DNA of 64,000 bases from Sulfurospirillum diekertiae (GCF_011769985.2 NZ_CP039734.2:1302001-1366000); one strand, 5' to 3'. Positions 8,578 to 16,730 are shown, counted from the stretch's first letter. Notes: a model not told the origin generated them from the letters alone. Program-made: numbers and translations.

Positions 8578-9111
8578 ATGGCACACATAGCACTTTGCGT
8601 CTATGAAAATATGAGTGATTCTGTTAAAAAACATGCGGATAAGAAATTGGAAAAAACGGGTAGCTTGGGTGAGATATTTCAGCTACTTGCATTAAATGAA
8701 GACGTTTATTTTGCTACAGATACTATGGTTTCCAAGTTTCTCTTGAAAGAAACATTACTCCCTTATGTCACCAAACAAAGAATTGCAATATTAGTATCAT
8801 TGGATAATGGGTGTAAAATGTGTGCAGGTGTACACAAGCAACTTGCACGGGCTTTAGGTGTGAGTGAGGTTGAAATTGAAGAAATAGCATTAGGTATTGA
8901 TGCCCTAAGTTGTAGTGAAGCTGAAAAAAGGTTACTTCATTTTTGTATTCGTGCCTCAAAAAAAGATAACTATAAAATCATGAAAGAAGATATAGAAGTT
9001 ATCAAGGCGTTTGGATACAGTGAAAAAGAGATCTTTGAAGCGGTTTGTATTGTTGGATATTTTAATTATATCAATACCTTATCTAATACATTTGGTCTTG
9101 GAAGCGAATAA
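8578..9111 (+). CDS. AhpD-like / carboxymuconolactone decarboxylase family protein
   Basis: The 177-residue, mostly helical protein contains the alkylhydroperoxidase D motif Cys79-x2-Cys82-x3-His86 (CKMCAGVH) with an upstream Glu, as in AhpD-fold peroxidase or disulfide-exchange enzymes. There is no signal peptide, so it should be cytoplasmic. AAGGATAGA lies before the ATG. It stands alone between ribH and pceA, separated from each by 190-360 bases. A role in thiol or peroxide chemistry is the family expectation; the actual substrate is unknown. A link to dehalogenation is only suggested by position. Confidence 0.8.
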   Translation: MAHIALCVYENMSDSVKKHADKKLEKTGSLGEIFQLLALNEDVYFATDTMVSKFLLKETLLPYVTKQRIAILVSLDNGCKMCAGVHKQLARALGVSEVEIEEIALGIDALSCSEAEKRLLHFCIRASKKDNYKIMKEDIEVIKAFGYSEKEIFEAVCIVGYFNYINTLSNTFGLGSE

Positions 9112-9381
9112 AACATAAAATATTAGGGACGACTTTTTATCTTACTTTTTTTTTAAAAGCGTTCCTTTAACACAAATTATTGTCTGATATATTGACAAAA
9201 TCTTTATAAAATCTCCAAAAATATAAAAAAAGAAAAGTATTTACTTATTACTTCGTAAATATTATTAACTTTCATTATTTTAAAATTAAAATCTATATCT
9301 TTCCTATAACAAAGCTATAACTTTTGTATATCATTCTTAAAATGTGAAATTAATTCATAAACACATTAAAAAATAAATAAC
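9112..9381 (+). other. Gene-free AT-rich stretch upstream of pceA
   Basis: These 270 bases hold no credible reading frame. There is a T-rich stretch at 9137-9153 that may end transcription of the AhpD-like gene, then very AT-rich sequence with no strong inverted repeat. The pceA promoter probably lies in its right part or in the conserved block that follows, but I cannot assign -35 and -10 elements with confidence. Confidence 0.4.
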
Positions 9382-9463
9382 TGTACTTGGGGTTATTTAT
9401 AAAAGGTTACAAGAAGGTTTGAATACCACTGTGTAAGTTGTTACTCTTGGTATTTTTTAAGGA
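9382..9463 (+). promoter_or_regulatory. pceA leader: conserved block plus hairpin before the ribosome binding site
   Basis: The leader has three parts: TGTACTTGGG at 9382-9391; AAAGGTTACAAGAAGGTTT at 9402-9420; and a hairpin pairing 9421-9428 with 9448-9455 around a 19-base loop. A T run and AAGGAGG follow directly. The same three parts, in the same order and nearly the same spacing, precede the second rdhA gene (14804-14886). There the stem sequence is different but pairing is kept. The conserved block may be a regulator site or RNA element; the hairpin resembles an intrinsic terminator placed just before the ribosome binding site. Confidence 0.7.
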
Positions 9464-9469
9464 GGAAGT

Positions 9470-10975
9470 ATGGAAAAGAAAAAAAAGCCTGAACTCTCAA
9501 GAAGAGATTTTGGTAAGTTGATTATCGGAGCTGGAGCTGCAGCAACGATAGCTCCATTTGGTGTACCAGGTGCAAATGCAGCTGAAAAAGAGAAAAATGC
9601 AGCTGAAATTCGTCAACAATTTGCAATGACTGCAGGTTCTCCCATCATAGTTAACGACAAATTGGAAAGATATGCTGAAGTACGAACAGCGTTTATTCAT
9701 CCAACCTCATTTTTTAAACCAAACTACAAAGGTGAAGTGAAACCTTGGTTTTTATCAGCATATGATGAGAAAGTACGTCAGATTGAAAATGGTGAAAATG
9801 GTCCTAAGATGAAAGCTAAAAATGTAGGAGAAGCTAGAGCAGGTCGTGCACTTGAAGCTGCTGGATGGACCTTAGATATTAACTATGGAAACCATTATCC
9901 AAATAGATTTTTTATGTTATGGTCTGGTGAGACTATGCCTAACACCCAATTGTGGGCACCAGCAGGGTTAGATAGAAGACCTCCAGATACAACTGATCCT
10001 GTGGAACTTACAAATTATGTAAAATTTGCTGCACGTATGGCAGGTGCTGATTTGGTAGGTGTTGCAAGATTAAATCGTAACTGGGTTTATTCTGAGGCAG
10101 TAACTATACCAGCTGACGTACCTTATGAACAATCTTTGCATAAACAGATTGAAAAGCCAATCGTTTTCAAAGATGTTCCACTACCAATAGAAACTGATGA
10201 TGAATTAATTATCCCTAATACTTGTGAAAATGTTATCGTTGCAGGTATCGCTATGAACCGCGAAATGATGCAAACAGCTCCTAACAGTATGGCATGTGCA
10301 GCAACATCATTTTGTTATTCACGTATGTGTATGTTCGATATGTGGTTATGCCAGTTTATTCGTTATATGGGTTACTATGCAATACCAAGCTGTAATGGTG
10401 TTGGACAATCAGTTGCCTTTGCTGTTGAAGCAGGTTTAGGACAAGCTAGTCGTATGGGTGCTTGTATTACTCCTGAATTTGGACCAAACGTAAGACTTAC
10501 AAAAGTCTTTACAAATATGCCTTTAGTTCCAGATAAGCCTATCGACTTTGGAGTAACAGAATTTTGTGAAACATGTAAAAAATGTGCACGTGAGTGTCCT
10601 TCAAAAACAATTACTGAAGGTCCAAGAACTTTTGAAGGACGAAGTATTCATAATCAATCAGGTAAATTACAGTGGCAAAATGACTATAATAAATGCTTAG
10701 ATTATTGGCCGAAATCTGGTGGATATTGTGGCATATGTGTAGCTGTTTGCCCCTTTACAAAAGGCAATATTTGGATTCATGATGGCGTTGAATGGCTTAT
10801 TGATAACACAAGATTCTTAGACCCATTAATGCTTGGTATGGATGATGCATTGGGCTATGGTGCAAAACGAAATATTACAGAAGTTTGGGATGGAAAGATT
10901 AATACATATGGTCTAGACGCAGACCATTTTAGAGACGCTGTAAGCTTTAGAAAGGATAGGGTTAAAAAATCATGA
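9470..10975 (+). CDS. pceA: Tetrachloroethene reductive dehalogenase, catalytic subunit
   Basis: The 501-residue precursor has a twin-arginine signal (Arg11-Arg12, LSRRDFGK) that should be cleaved after Ala37, leaving a periplasmic corrinoid and iron-sulfur enzyme. It replaces chlorine in tetrachloroethene with hydrogen as the terminal step of organohalide respiration. Using S. multivorans mature numbering (+37), the residues I recall as active-site parts are present: Phe38, Trp56, Trp96, Tyr102, Tyr246 (here Tyr283), Asn272 (Asn309), Arg305 (Arg342), Trp376 (Trp413). The two [4Fe-4S] sites use Cys366/369/372/376 and Cys409/420/423/427. AAGGAGGAAGT precedes the ATG. It overlaps pceB by ATGA. 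A few residues differ from the S. multivorans sequence as I remember it, for example Ile76. Confidence 0.96.
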   Translation: MEKKKKPELSRRDFGKLIIGAGAAATIAPFGVPGANAAEKEKNAAEIRQQFAMTAGSPIIVNDKLERYAEVRTAFIHPTSFFKPNYKGEVKPWFLSAYDEKVRQIENGENGPKMKAKNVGEARAGRALEAAGWTLDINYGNHYPNRFFMLWSGETMPNTQLWAPAGLDRRPPDTTDPVELTNYVKFAARMAGADLVGVARLNRNWVYSEAVTIPADVPYEQSLHKQIEKPIVFKDVPLPIETDDELIIPNTCENVIVAGIAMNREMMQTAPNSMACAATSFCYSRMCMFDMWLCQFIRYMGYYAIPSCNGVGQSVAFAVEAGLGQASRMGACITPEFGPNVRLTKVFTNMPLVPDKPIDFGVTEFCETCKKCARECPSKTITEGPRTFEGRSIHNQSGKLQWQNDYNKCLDYWPKSGGYCGICVAVCPFTKGNIWIHDGVEWLIDNTRFLDPLMLGMDDALGYGAKRNITEVWDGKINTYGLDADHFRDAVSFRKDRVKKS

Positions 10976-11196
10976 AATTATTAAATATTTTAAATTATAA
11001 AGCGCTTGGTTTGAGTTTACTTTATTTGGCATTGATTTTGGTTACTTTCCAAATTTCAATGGGAAGTTATGGAGAGGATGAGCCACAAGCTGGTAGTATA
11101 TTAATGGTTGCTGGATTGATTTTTTCGATCATCGGCGTTTTTCTTTTAATGAAGTTCAAGCCAACATATATTTTATGGGAAAAGCTTAAGCGTTAA
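10972..11196 (+). CDS. pceB: Putative membrane anchor of PceA
   Basis: The 74-residue, very hydrophobic protein has two predicted membrane helices (~13-33 and ~44-64) separated by a short acidic loop (GSYGEDEPQAG). This is smaller than the three-helix RdhB of Firmicutes but matches the Sulfurospirillum form. It is thought to hold the dehalogenase at the periplasmic side of the inner membrane. Its ATG overlaps the pceA stop (ATGA). The second rdhB in this window (16370-16594) is nearly identical at both protein and DNA level. Confidence 0.93.
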   Translation: MKLLNILNYKALGLSLLYLALILVTFQISMGSYGEDEPQAGSILMVAGLIFSIIGVFLLMKFKPTYILWEKLKR

Positions 11197-11213
11197 TTTC
11201 TAAATCTATGCAT

Positions 11214-11255
11214 AAAGTAGGGTTTACATCATTACATGTAAACCCTACTTTTCTC
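11214..11255 (+). terminator. Strong terminator after pceAB
   Basis: A perfect 16-base-pair stem pairs 11214-11229 with 11236-11251 across a 6-base loop, followed by a T-rich stretch. It ends the pceAB transcript. The right arm contains TTACATGTAA, the core of the palindrome that recurs through the first 43 kb of the window. Confidence 0.85.
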
Positions 11256-11325
11256 TTTTTCTAAGTCATAAATATGCTTAAATATACAGCACGTTTAGCT
11301 TGACATTCCCATTATTTTGGAGTGA

Positions 11326-11493
11326 CTCCAAAGCGCTGATGAAGTGGCTGACTTGATTATGACATTTATGCAGGGATTACGAGTTCAATCACGAAATCAA
11401 TACTCTGGTGATGCAATCAAGCGAGCCATAAAAACATTTTTGGCTTTGATAAAGTCAATGGAAAAGAAAAAAAGTATATTTTTAGGTTTGTAA
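11326..11493 (+). pseudogene. C-terminal remnant of a TetR/AcrR-family regulator
   Basis: After a stop at 11323-11325 the frame reads 55 codons to TAA at 11491-11493. The translation, with segments ADEVADLIMTFMQGLR and AIKRAIKTFLALI, has the look of the ligand-binding C-terminal helices of TetR-type regulators. There is no start codon or DNA-binding domain, and upstream frames are broken. It lies between the pceAB terminator and the IscU-like gene. Family assignment is by eye and only moderately sure. Apart from this remnant, the 11256-11592 gap holds nothing I can name. Confidence 0.5.
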
Positions 11494-11592
11494 TTGATAT
11501 AAGAAAACGTTATAACTTTTTTTTCAGTTTTAAGAGAGATGACTTGGTAAATAACTCTCTTTTGAGCTAGATCGCCAATTATCTCTCTTGTT

Positions 11593-12009
11593 TTAAAAAG
11601 TTAGAGTCGTAATGCGCTCTTCTTTCTCTTTTTCATAATAAGCTTCTACGCACTCTTTATACGCTGTTAAAAATAACATGCTGCATCGTGATTCTTTAGA
11701 ATCGTCATCTTTGATTTGTTTCAAAATATTACCAGCTAAAATGTAAGTCTCTGAAAGCGTAGCATTAAAAGCAGAATCTAAATAAAGCGAAGCTTGTGCA
11801 AGCAGTGATGGGCAACCTTTGATTTCAAAACCACATCTGACAGTCTTATCATCTTCAATTTGCATAGTAAGGACAACTTTACCTTTTCCATCGGGGTGAA
11901 GGCATGTCGCTTTGGCATTGTAATTATCTAATAGTCCATAAAAACGAGGGTTTTTCATATGGTCTTCTAATTGGCTTATGAGCCCTGTGTAGTCAAAATC
12001 ATCACGCAT
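11593..12009 (-). CDS. IscU/NifU-like iron-sulfur scaffold protein
   Basis: The 138-residue protein resembles the IscU/NifU N-terminal scaffold, with candidate cluster ligands at Cys36 (ATCLHPDGKG), Cys66 (KGCPSLL) and a late Cys near 109 (ESRCSML). The spacing fits the three-cysteine scaffold. It is transcribed against pceAB from the strand that also carries the kinase/regulator pair. Its position supports a role in supplying the two [4Fe-4S] clusters of PceA, which is inference. A ribosome binding site (AAAGGAATAAAC in the minus-strand sense) precedes the ATG. A related gene is known at this place in Sulfurospirillum dehalogenation regions. Confidence 0.8.
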   Translation of the reverse strand: MRDDFDYTGLISQLEDHMKNPRFYGLLDNYNAKATCLHPDGKGKVVLTMQIEDDKTVRCGFEIKGCPSLLAQASLYLDSAFNATLSETYILAGNILKQIKDDDSKESRCSMLFLTAYKECVEAYYEKEKEERITTLTF

Positions 12010-12159
12010 AGTGTTTATTCCTTTAGTTATAAATTTTAATTATGGCAAAAAAGTATAGGACGTTTATAGGTAAAATATAAGTTAATTAGACGAAAAAACC
12101 TATTATCTCATACTGCGCATTCCTAATGTCTAGAAGTATTTTCATACAAATATAGCATA

Positions 12160-13983
12160 TTAATTAACATGGCTAAGATCAATGATAAATTTTGCGCCTT
12201 TTTTAGAATTCTTTACATGTAAAGAACCACCGATGTTTTTTTCTATGATAATTTTTGCCATATAAAGCCCCAAACCAGTGCCATTTTTTTCTTTTTTAGT
12301 GCTAAAGTATGGGTCAAATATCTTCTCAATGATCTCAAGATCAATTCCTTCTGCATTATCTTCTATGAATATTTCTTTGTTTTTGATAGTAATCCATATC
12401 TGTTTGTCTTCTTTGGTTTTCAAGGCATCTTTGGCGTTGCTCATGAGAATGGTTAAGACTTGAATGAGTTCATTTTTACATCCAATGATAGTACTTTCAT
12501 CGCTCTTTACATGTAAAGAAATTTGTTCTTGTTTAAAAGGTGTTCGGAGTAATACCATGGCACTCTCAACGGCGCTTTTAAGGAGAAAAACACGCTCCTC
12601 TTTTTTTGTAGAAAAGAAATTTAAAAAATCATTGATAGTATTTGACATGTATTTTATCTGTGTATTGGCTTCATGGACCTTTGTTTTCAATTTTTCATGT
12701 GAAAGCATTTGAAGTTCACTGGTCATTTCAATGTTGGCCAAAGTTGTTGAGACATTGTTAAGAGGTTGTCGCCATTGGTGAGCGATACTTGCAATCATCT
12801 CGCCCATTGCAGCAAGGCGTGATTTGGCTAAAAGCTCTTTTTGAAAAGAGAGTTTTTCATAAAAGAGTTTACTCAACCTGATATAAATAGAAAAGCACAG
12901 TAAAATTGCAGCAATAGTATTGGTGACCTGCATATTGTTGATGTAGGTGCCCTTGTTTAAGTAGGTATCAAAGAATTTGATATCAAATGAAGAAAAATAG
13001 AAGATAAATGGGTAGTAGATAAAGGCTGAGCTGATGATGTATAAAACGGAGACTGTGAAATCTTTTTTGAGGTTGACAATACCAACCATGAAAAAAAAGG
13101 GTAGAATTAATGCTGCTATAATGTAGCTGTAGTGGTCAAAGATAAAATTGTAGATATTTAATATTAAAGAGAAGAGAAGGCTTATATTGATAAATTTATC
13201 AACCCAAAGATAATTATTTTCTGTTTCAAAAAAGTATTTAGTAAAGAGTAGAAAAGTGATAATGTGAAGGGCAGGGAAGAAGATATTAAAAAGGACAATG
13301 ATATTTTTATTGGAAAAGTTTAACCACTCTAATAAGACGACAATATCAGGAGAACAGTAGAGTGTTGGGGGTAAAAGTACCAAGCAATAGTATCCCAAAC
13401 TTTTTTCTTTGATAGAAAAAAATACGATTAAGTTAAAGAAAAATATACTAATTAAAATTCCGAAAAAGAATCCATTGTCAAAATAAGACTTATCTGTTGA
13501 AATAACACTAAAGGTTTTTTCTTGATTAACTATTTTTATGGATTTAAAGACATCATACCCTTTTTTTTCATTAGATTTTACATATAGGGTTAAAGTTTCA
13601 TTGGGGCTAATGATAAAATTATCAAATACAAACCCAGTGCGATCTTGGTCATAAAGTGAAGAATGTTTTAGTATTTGATTATGTTTAACATAATAAAGAT
13701 CCAATTTGGCGTTGTACCAAAAGAAGATAATGCTTTTTTCAAGTTGTTGAACATTATTATTGGACATAGGTATTTTTATCCAAAAATTTCTGTTATCTAA
13801 ATTTCGCATATCAGAGTATTGTAGATTTACTTTCGAAAAACTAGGATTATTAATAGCTTCATCAATAGATATATCTTTTTTAAGGAGATACGTTGATGGA
13901 TTTTCTAAATTAATATAAGGCAAAGCACAAGCAGGAGAAAGTATTAATAAATAAACAATCAAAAAAGAGCGTAGTAGTTTCAT
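12160..13983 (-). CDS. Sensor histidine kinase with 7TM-DISM input, unit 1
   Basis: The 607-residue protein starts with a signal peptide, followed by a periplasmic all-beta region (to ~170) and a block of seven membrane helices (~175-370) typical of 7TMR-DISM sensors. The cytoplasmic kinase has His402 in an HQWRQPLNN H-box, an N-box (LMSNAKDALK) and GTGLGLYMAK. It overlaps its regulator gene by ATGA (13980-13983). A two-component system of this sort is reported to control tetrachloroethene respiration in Sulfurospirillum; the signal is presumably the chlorinated ethene or a membrane effect of it. Two copies of TTTACATGTAAA lie inside the gene, at 12212 and 12506. Confidence 0.92.
   Translation of the reverse strand: MKLLRSFLIVYLLILSPACALPYINLENPSTYLLKKDISIDEAINNPSFSKVNLQYSDMRNLDNRNFWIKIPMSNNNVQQLEKSIIFFWYNAKLDLYYVKHNQILKHSSLYDQDRTGFVFDNFIISPNETLTLYVKSNEKKGYDVFKSIKIVNQEKTFSVISTDKSYFDNGFFFGILISIFFFNLIVFFSIKEKSLGYYCLVLLPPTLYCSPDIVVLLEWLNFSNKNIIVLFNIFFPALHIITFLLFTKYFFETENNYLWVDKFINISLLFSLILNIYNFIFDHYSYIIAALILPFFFMVGIVNLKKDFTVSVLYIISSAFIYYPFIFYFSSFDIKFFDTYLNKGTYINNMQVTNTIAAILLCFSIYIRLSKLFYEKLSFQKELLAKSRLAAMGEMIASIAHQWRQPLNNVSTTLANIEMTSELQMLSHEKLKTKVHEANTQIKYMSNTINDFLNFFSTKKEERVFLLKSAVESAMVLLRTPFKQEQISLHVKSDESTIIGCKNELIQVLTILMSNAKDALKTKEDKQIWITIKNKEIFIEDNAEGIDLEIIEKIFDPYFSTKKEKNGTGLGLYMAKIIIEKNIGGSLHVKNSKKGAKFIIDLSHVN
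12209..12226. repeat. TTTACATGTAAA palindrome, copy 3, extended to 18 bases
   Basis: Inside kinase 1; extended symmetrically by TTC/GAA to an 18-base perfect palindrome. Confidence 0.8.
12506..12517. repeat. TTTACATGTAAA palindrome, copy 4
   Basis: Inside kinase 1, about 300 bases from copy 3; C/G flanks give 14 bases. Confidence 0.8.
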
Positions 13984-14651
13984 TTATAGAGTTTCAATTT
14001 ATAACCAAGTCTTGCTACATTAATAATAGTCTCTGGAGGCAAATGTTTTCGGATATCTCGTACTAACGAACGAATAGCGGCACTACTCATACCTTCTTCC
14101 CAGATATTATTTTCAAACTCTTGATAACTAACAATTTCATTAACACGTTTTAGTAAATATTCTAAAAAAGTGATTTCACTTCTTCTCAAAATTACATCTT
14201 TCTCATTGACAAAAAGAGCACGTTTAATAGTGTCATAATAAACTATATCAGAAAAATAAATTTTTTCATTTTTATTGTTTTTAAGATTAGCAACACATTT
14301 TTTAAGAGCATTTTTGAGATCAATCGCGGTGACAGGTTTTAGGATATAAGCTGCTAGATTAAGTTCAACGGCTTTTAAAAAATACTCAGTGTCTGTATAA
14401 GCAGTAGCAATGACAAGAGGTATTTTTTGGTTAAATTCACGAATTTGTTCACACACTTCAAGTCCATTAAAGTAGGGCATTTCGATGTCAAAAATAGCAA
14501 TATCAATAGTATTGTTTTGAAAGATTTGAAGAGCTTCTTTCCCATCTTTGGCTAAATATACTTTTTTGCAAAAAAGAGAAAGTATTTCTCCTATGTTTTC
14601 ACGAGTTTGTTCTTCATCATCTGCATAGAGTATTGTATAAGAAGCGAGCAT
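13980..14651 (-). CDS. OmpR-type response regulator, unit 1
   Basis: The 223-residue regulator has a receiver domain with Asp11/Asp12, phosphoacceptor Asp55 (FDIEMPYFNG) and Lys105, then a winged-helix DNA-binding domain (~130-223). It is transcribed first, with the kinase overlapping its stop, and runs divergently from the second rdhA across a 240-base spacer. By position it could act on pceA, on rdhA2 or on both. The homologue at 18554-19225 shares the overall layout and many segments, so the two systems look like paralogues. Confidence 0.92.
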   Translation of the reverse strand: MLASYTILYADDEEQTRENIGEILSLFCKKVYLAKDGKEALQIFQNNTIDIAIFDIEMPYFNGLEVCEQIREFNQKIPLVIATAYTDTEYFLKAVELNLAAYILKPVTAIDLKNALKKCVANLKNNKNEKIYFSDIVYYDTIKRALFVNEKDVILRRSEITFLEYLLKRVNEIVSYQEFENNIWEEGMSSAAIRSLVRDIRKHLPPETIINVARLGYKLKLYK

Positions 14652-14803
14652 GTTAAATCCCTGAAATTTTATGAATAATGTACGTATTATAAAAAAAGAA
14701 ATATAGAACTTGTAGATAAAAAATATTTTCCTTCTATTTTAGTTATACAACGGTTGCATAAGTTTTAAATACAATTTTCATAATAAGTCAGATGTTAAAT
14801 GGT

Positions 14804-14886
14804 TGTACTTGGGATCATTTAATTAAAGGTTACAAGAAGGTTTAAAATCATTATCATGATTGTATGGTAGATGATTTTTTAAGGAG
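14804..14886 (+). promoter_or_regulatory. rdhA2 leader: same conserved block and hairpin as pceA
   Basis: TGTACTTGGG is at 14804-14813, AAAGGTTACAAGAAGGTTT at 14825-14843, and a hairpin pairs 14844-14851 with 14871-14878 around a 19-base loop. A T run and AAGGAG follow. Relative to the pceA leader, at least four stem positions differ on both arms so that pairing is kept. The block lies in the divergent spacer between the unit 1 regulator (minus strand) and rdhA2. It probably controls rdhA2 the same way as the pceA leader controls pceA. Confidence 0.7.
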
Positions 14887-14891
14887 TAAAT

Positions 14892-16373
14892 ATGGAAAAG
14901 AAAAAACCTGAACTTTCACGTAGAGATTTTGGAAAGATAGTTGCTGGCGTTGGTGTTGCGGTTACTATTGCACCATTTGGGGGCACAGATGCTCATGCAA
15001 AAGAAAAAGCATCGCAAGAGATTCGTCATCAATTCGCGATGCCAGATGGGGTATCTCCTATCAAAATCAATGAAAAGTATGAAAGATTTAATGAGGGGCA
15101 TGTGGCATTTTATCATCCCTCTTCAGTGATGATTCCAAACTTCAAAGGAGAAACTAAGTTTTGGGTGTTTTCTATGATGGACCAAAAGCAAAATTTGATT
15201 AATACAGCACAACATGCACCTGGCGTTAAAGCTCCAAGTGTTGCTGAGGCAAGATCTGCTAGAGCATGGGAATCAGCTGCGTGGACACTGAATGAAATGC
15301 TAGGATATGGAAAGCCAAATAGAAAGATGCATTTATGGGATAATTTTAAAGCAGCAAAGGATTGGCCACATATCTATAACAAAGCACCAGATGAAAAAGA
15401 TCCTGCCATATTAACAAATCAGATTAAATACGTTACAAGATTAGCAGGGGCTGACTTAGTGGGTATTGCAAGATTGAACCGAAATTGGATCTTTAAAGAG
15501 GCTTTTACTACAGTATCAGATAAGCCTGAGGATGATAATAACTTTATCACAAAGCCAATTAACTTTAAAGATATTGAAAAACCAACGGAAACAGAAGATG
15601 AATACATTATTCCAAATAGCTTTGCCAATGTTATCGTTTCTGCTTTTGCGATGAACCGTGATATGATGCAGTGTTTGGCTACTTCTATGGCACATGCAGC
15701 TGCGGCACTTTGTTACTCTCGTATGGTGGCGCATGATATGTGGATTTGTCAGTTTATTCGTAACCAAGGCTACTATGCAATACCAAGCTGTAATGGTGTT
15801 GGACAATCAGTTGCCTTTGCTGTTGAAGCAGGTTTAGGACAAGCTAGTCGTATGGGAACTATCATCACCCCTGAGTATGGACCAATGGTTCGTCTTTCTA
15901 AGATCTTTACCAATATGCCTCTTATTCCCGATAAACCAATTGATTTTGGTGTTACAGAGTTTTGTGAAACATGTAAAAAATGTGCAAGAGACTGTCCTTC
16001 CAAGGCAATCTCAGAAGGGCCACAATCCTATGAAGCACGAGATATTCATAATGCAAATGGCCGCTACCAATGGCACAATGACCATAAAAAATGTTTACAG
16101 TATTGGGTTGAATCGGGCGGAGACTGTGGCATATGTGTAGCTGTTTGCCCCTTTACAAAAGGCAATATTTGGATTCATGATGGCGTTGAATGGTTGATTG
16201 ATAAAACAAGATTCCTTGATCCTGTAATGCTAGGTATGGATGATGCACTGGGTTATGGTAAAACACGAAATGTAGAAGAAGTATGGAAAGGTAAAATCAA
16301 TACCTATGGTTTAGATACATCTCACTTTAAAGATACGGAGACAACAGGAAAGGATAGGGTAAAAAAATCATGA
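14892..16373 (+). CDS. rdhA: Second reductive dehalogenase catalytic subunit, substrate unknown
   Basis: The 493-residue precursor has a twin-arginine signal (LSRRDFGK; likely cleavage after AHA, residue 36). It keeps the residues matching PceA's catalytic Tyr (Tyr275), Asn (Asn301), Arg (Arg334) and Trp (Trp405), and both cysteine sets of the [4Fe-4S] clusters (CETCKKCARDCP; then CLQYW and CGICVAVCP). It therefore looks functional. It differs from PceA over much of the substrate-lining N-terminal half but is identical at DNA level in two blocks (15771-15856 and 16125-16193). AAGGAGTAAAT precedes the ATG. It overlaps rdhB by ATGA. The substrate cannot be read from sequence. Confidence 0.93.
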   Translation: MEKKKPELSRRDFGKIVAGVGVAVTIAPFGGTDAHAKEKASQEIRHQFAMPDGVSPIKINEKYERFNEGHVAFYHPSSVMIPNFKGETKFWVFSMMDQKQNLINTAQHAPGVKAPSVAEARSARAWESAAWTLNEMLGYGKPNRKMHLWDNFKAAKDWPHIYNKAPDEKDPAILTNQIKYVTRLAGADLVGIARLNRNWIFKEAFTTVSDKPEDDNNFITKPINFKDIEKPTETEDEYIIPNSFANVIVSAFAMNRDMMQCLATSMAHAAAALCYSRMVAHDMWICQFIRNQGYYAIPSCNGVGQSVAFAVEAGLGQASRMGTIITPEYGPMVRLSKIFTNMPLIPDKPIDFGVTEFCETCKKCARDCPSKAISEGPQSYEARDIHNANGRYQWHNDHKKCLQYWVESGGDCGICVAVCPFTKGNIWIHDGVEWLIDKTRFLDPVMLGMDDALGYGKTRNVEEVWKGKINTYGLDTSHFKDTETTGKDRVKKS

Positions 16374-16594
16374 AATTATTAAATATTTTAAATTATAAAG
16401 CAATTGGTTTGAGTTTACTTTATTTGGCATTGATTTTGGTTACTTTCCAAATTTCAATGGGAAGTTATGGAGAAGATGAGCCACAAGCTGGTAGTATATT
16501 AATGGTTGCTGGATTGATTTTTTCGATCATCGGTGTTTTTCTTGCAATGAAGTTTAAGCCAAACTATATTTTATGGGATAAACTTGAGCGTTAA
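16370..16594 (+). CDS. rdhB: Putative membrane anchor of the second dehalogenase
   Basis: This is a 74-residue two-helix membrane protein, differing from PceB at only about six positions and nearly identical to pceB in DNA sequence. It should anchor the second dehalogenase at the inner membrane. The ATG overlaps the rdhA stop (ATGA). The extreme similarity of the two rdhB genes compared with the much lower similarity of the rdhA N-terminal halves points to recent exchange between the two units, or to strong constraint on this small protein. Confidence 0.92.
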   Translation: MKLLNILNYKAIGLSLLYLALILVTFQISMGSYGEDEPQAGSILMVAGLIFSIIGVFLAMKFKPNYILWDKLER

Positions 16595-16615
16595 TCTTTG
16601 AATTGATTATTAAAT

Positions 16616-16663
16616 AAAAGGTACAAAGTCTACCATTTTTTGGAAGTAATGTACCTTTTTTGT
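16616..16663 (+). terminator. Terminator after rdhAB unit 2
   Basis: AAAAGGTAC at 16616-16624 pairs with GTACCTTTT at 16651-16659 (9 pairs) across a 26-base loop that can itself form a small CCA/TGG pairing. A T run follows. It lies between the convergent rdhB2 and kinase 2 genes. On the minus strand the A run gives a T run as well, so it may serve both directions. Confidence 0.65.
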
Positions 16664-16730
16664 TTTGTATTTCTGTTAAAGCGATATTTTTGGGAGTAAT
16701 GGCGATAGTACTATTTTAAAAAACAAGAGA

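Noticed and set aside
14892-16373. Second rdhA as a pseudogene
   Set aside because: The frame, Tat signal, both iron-sulfur motifs and the catalytic residues are intact.
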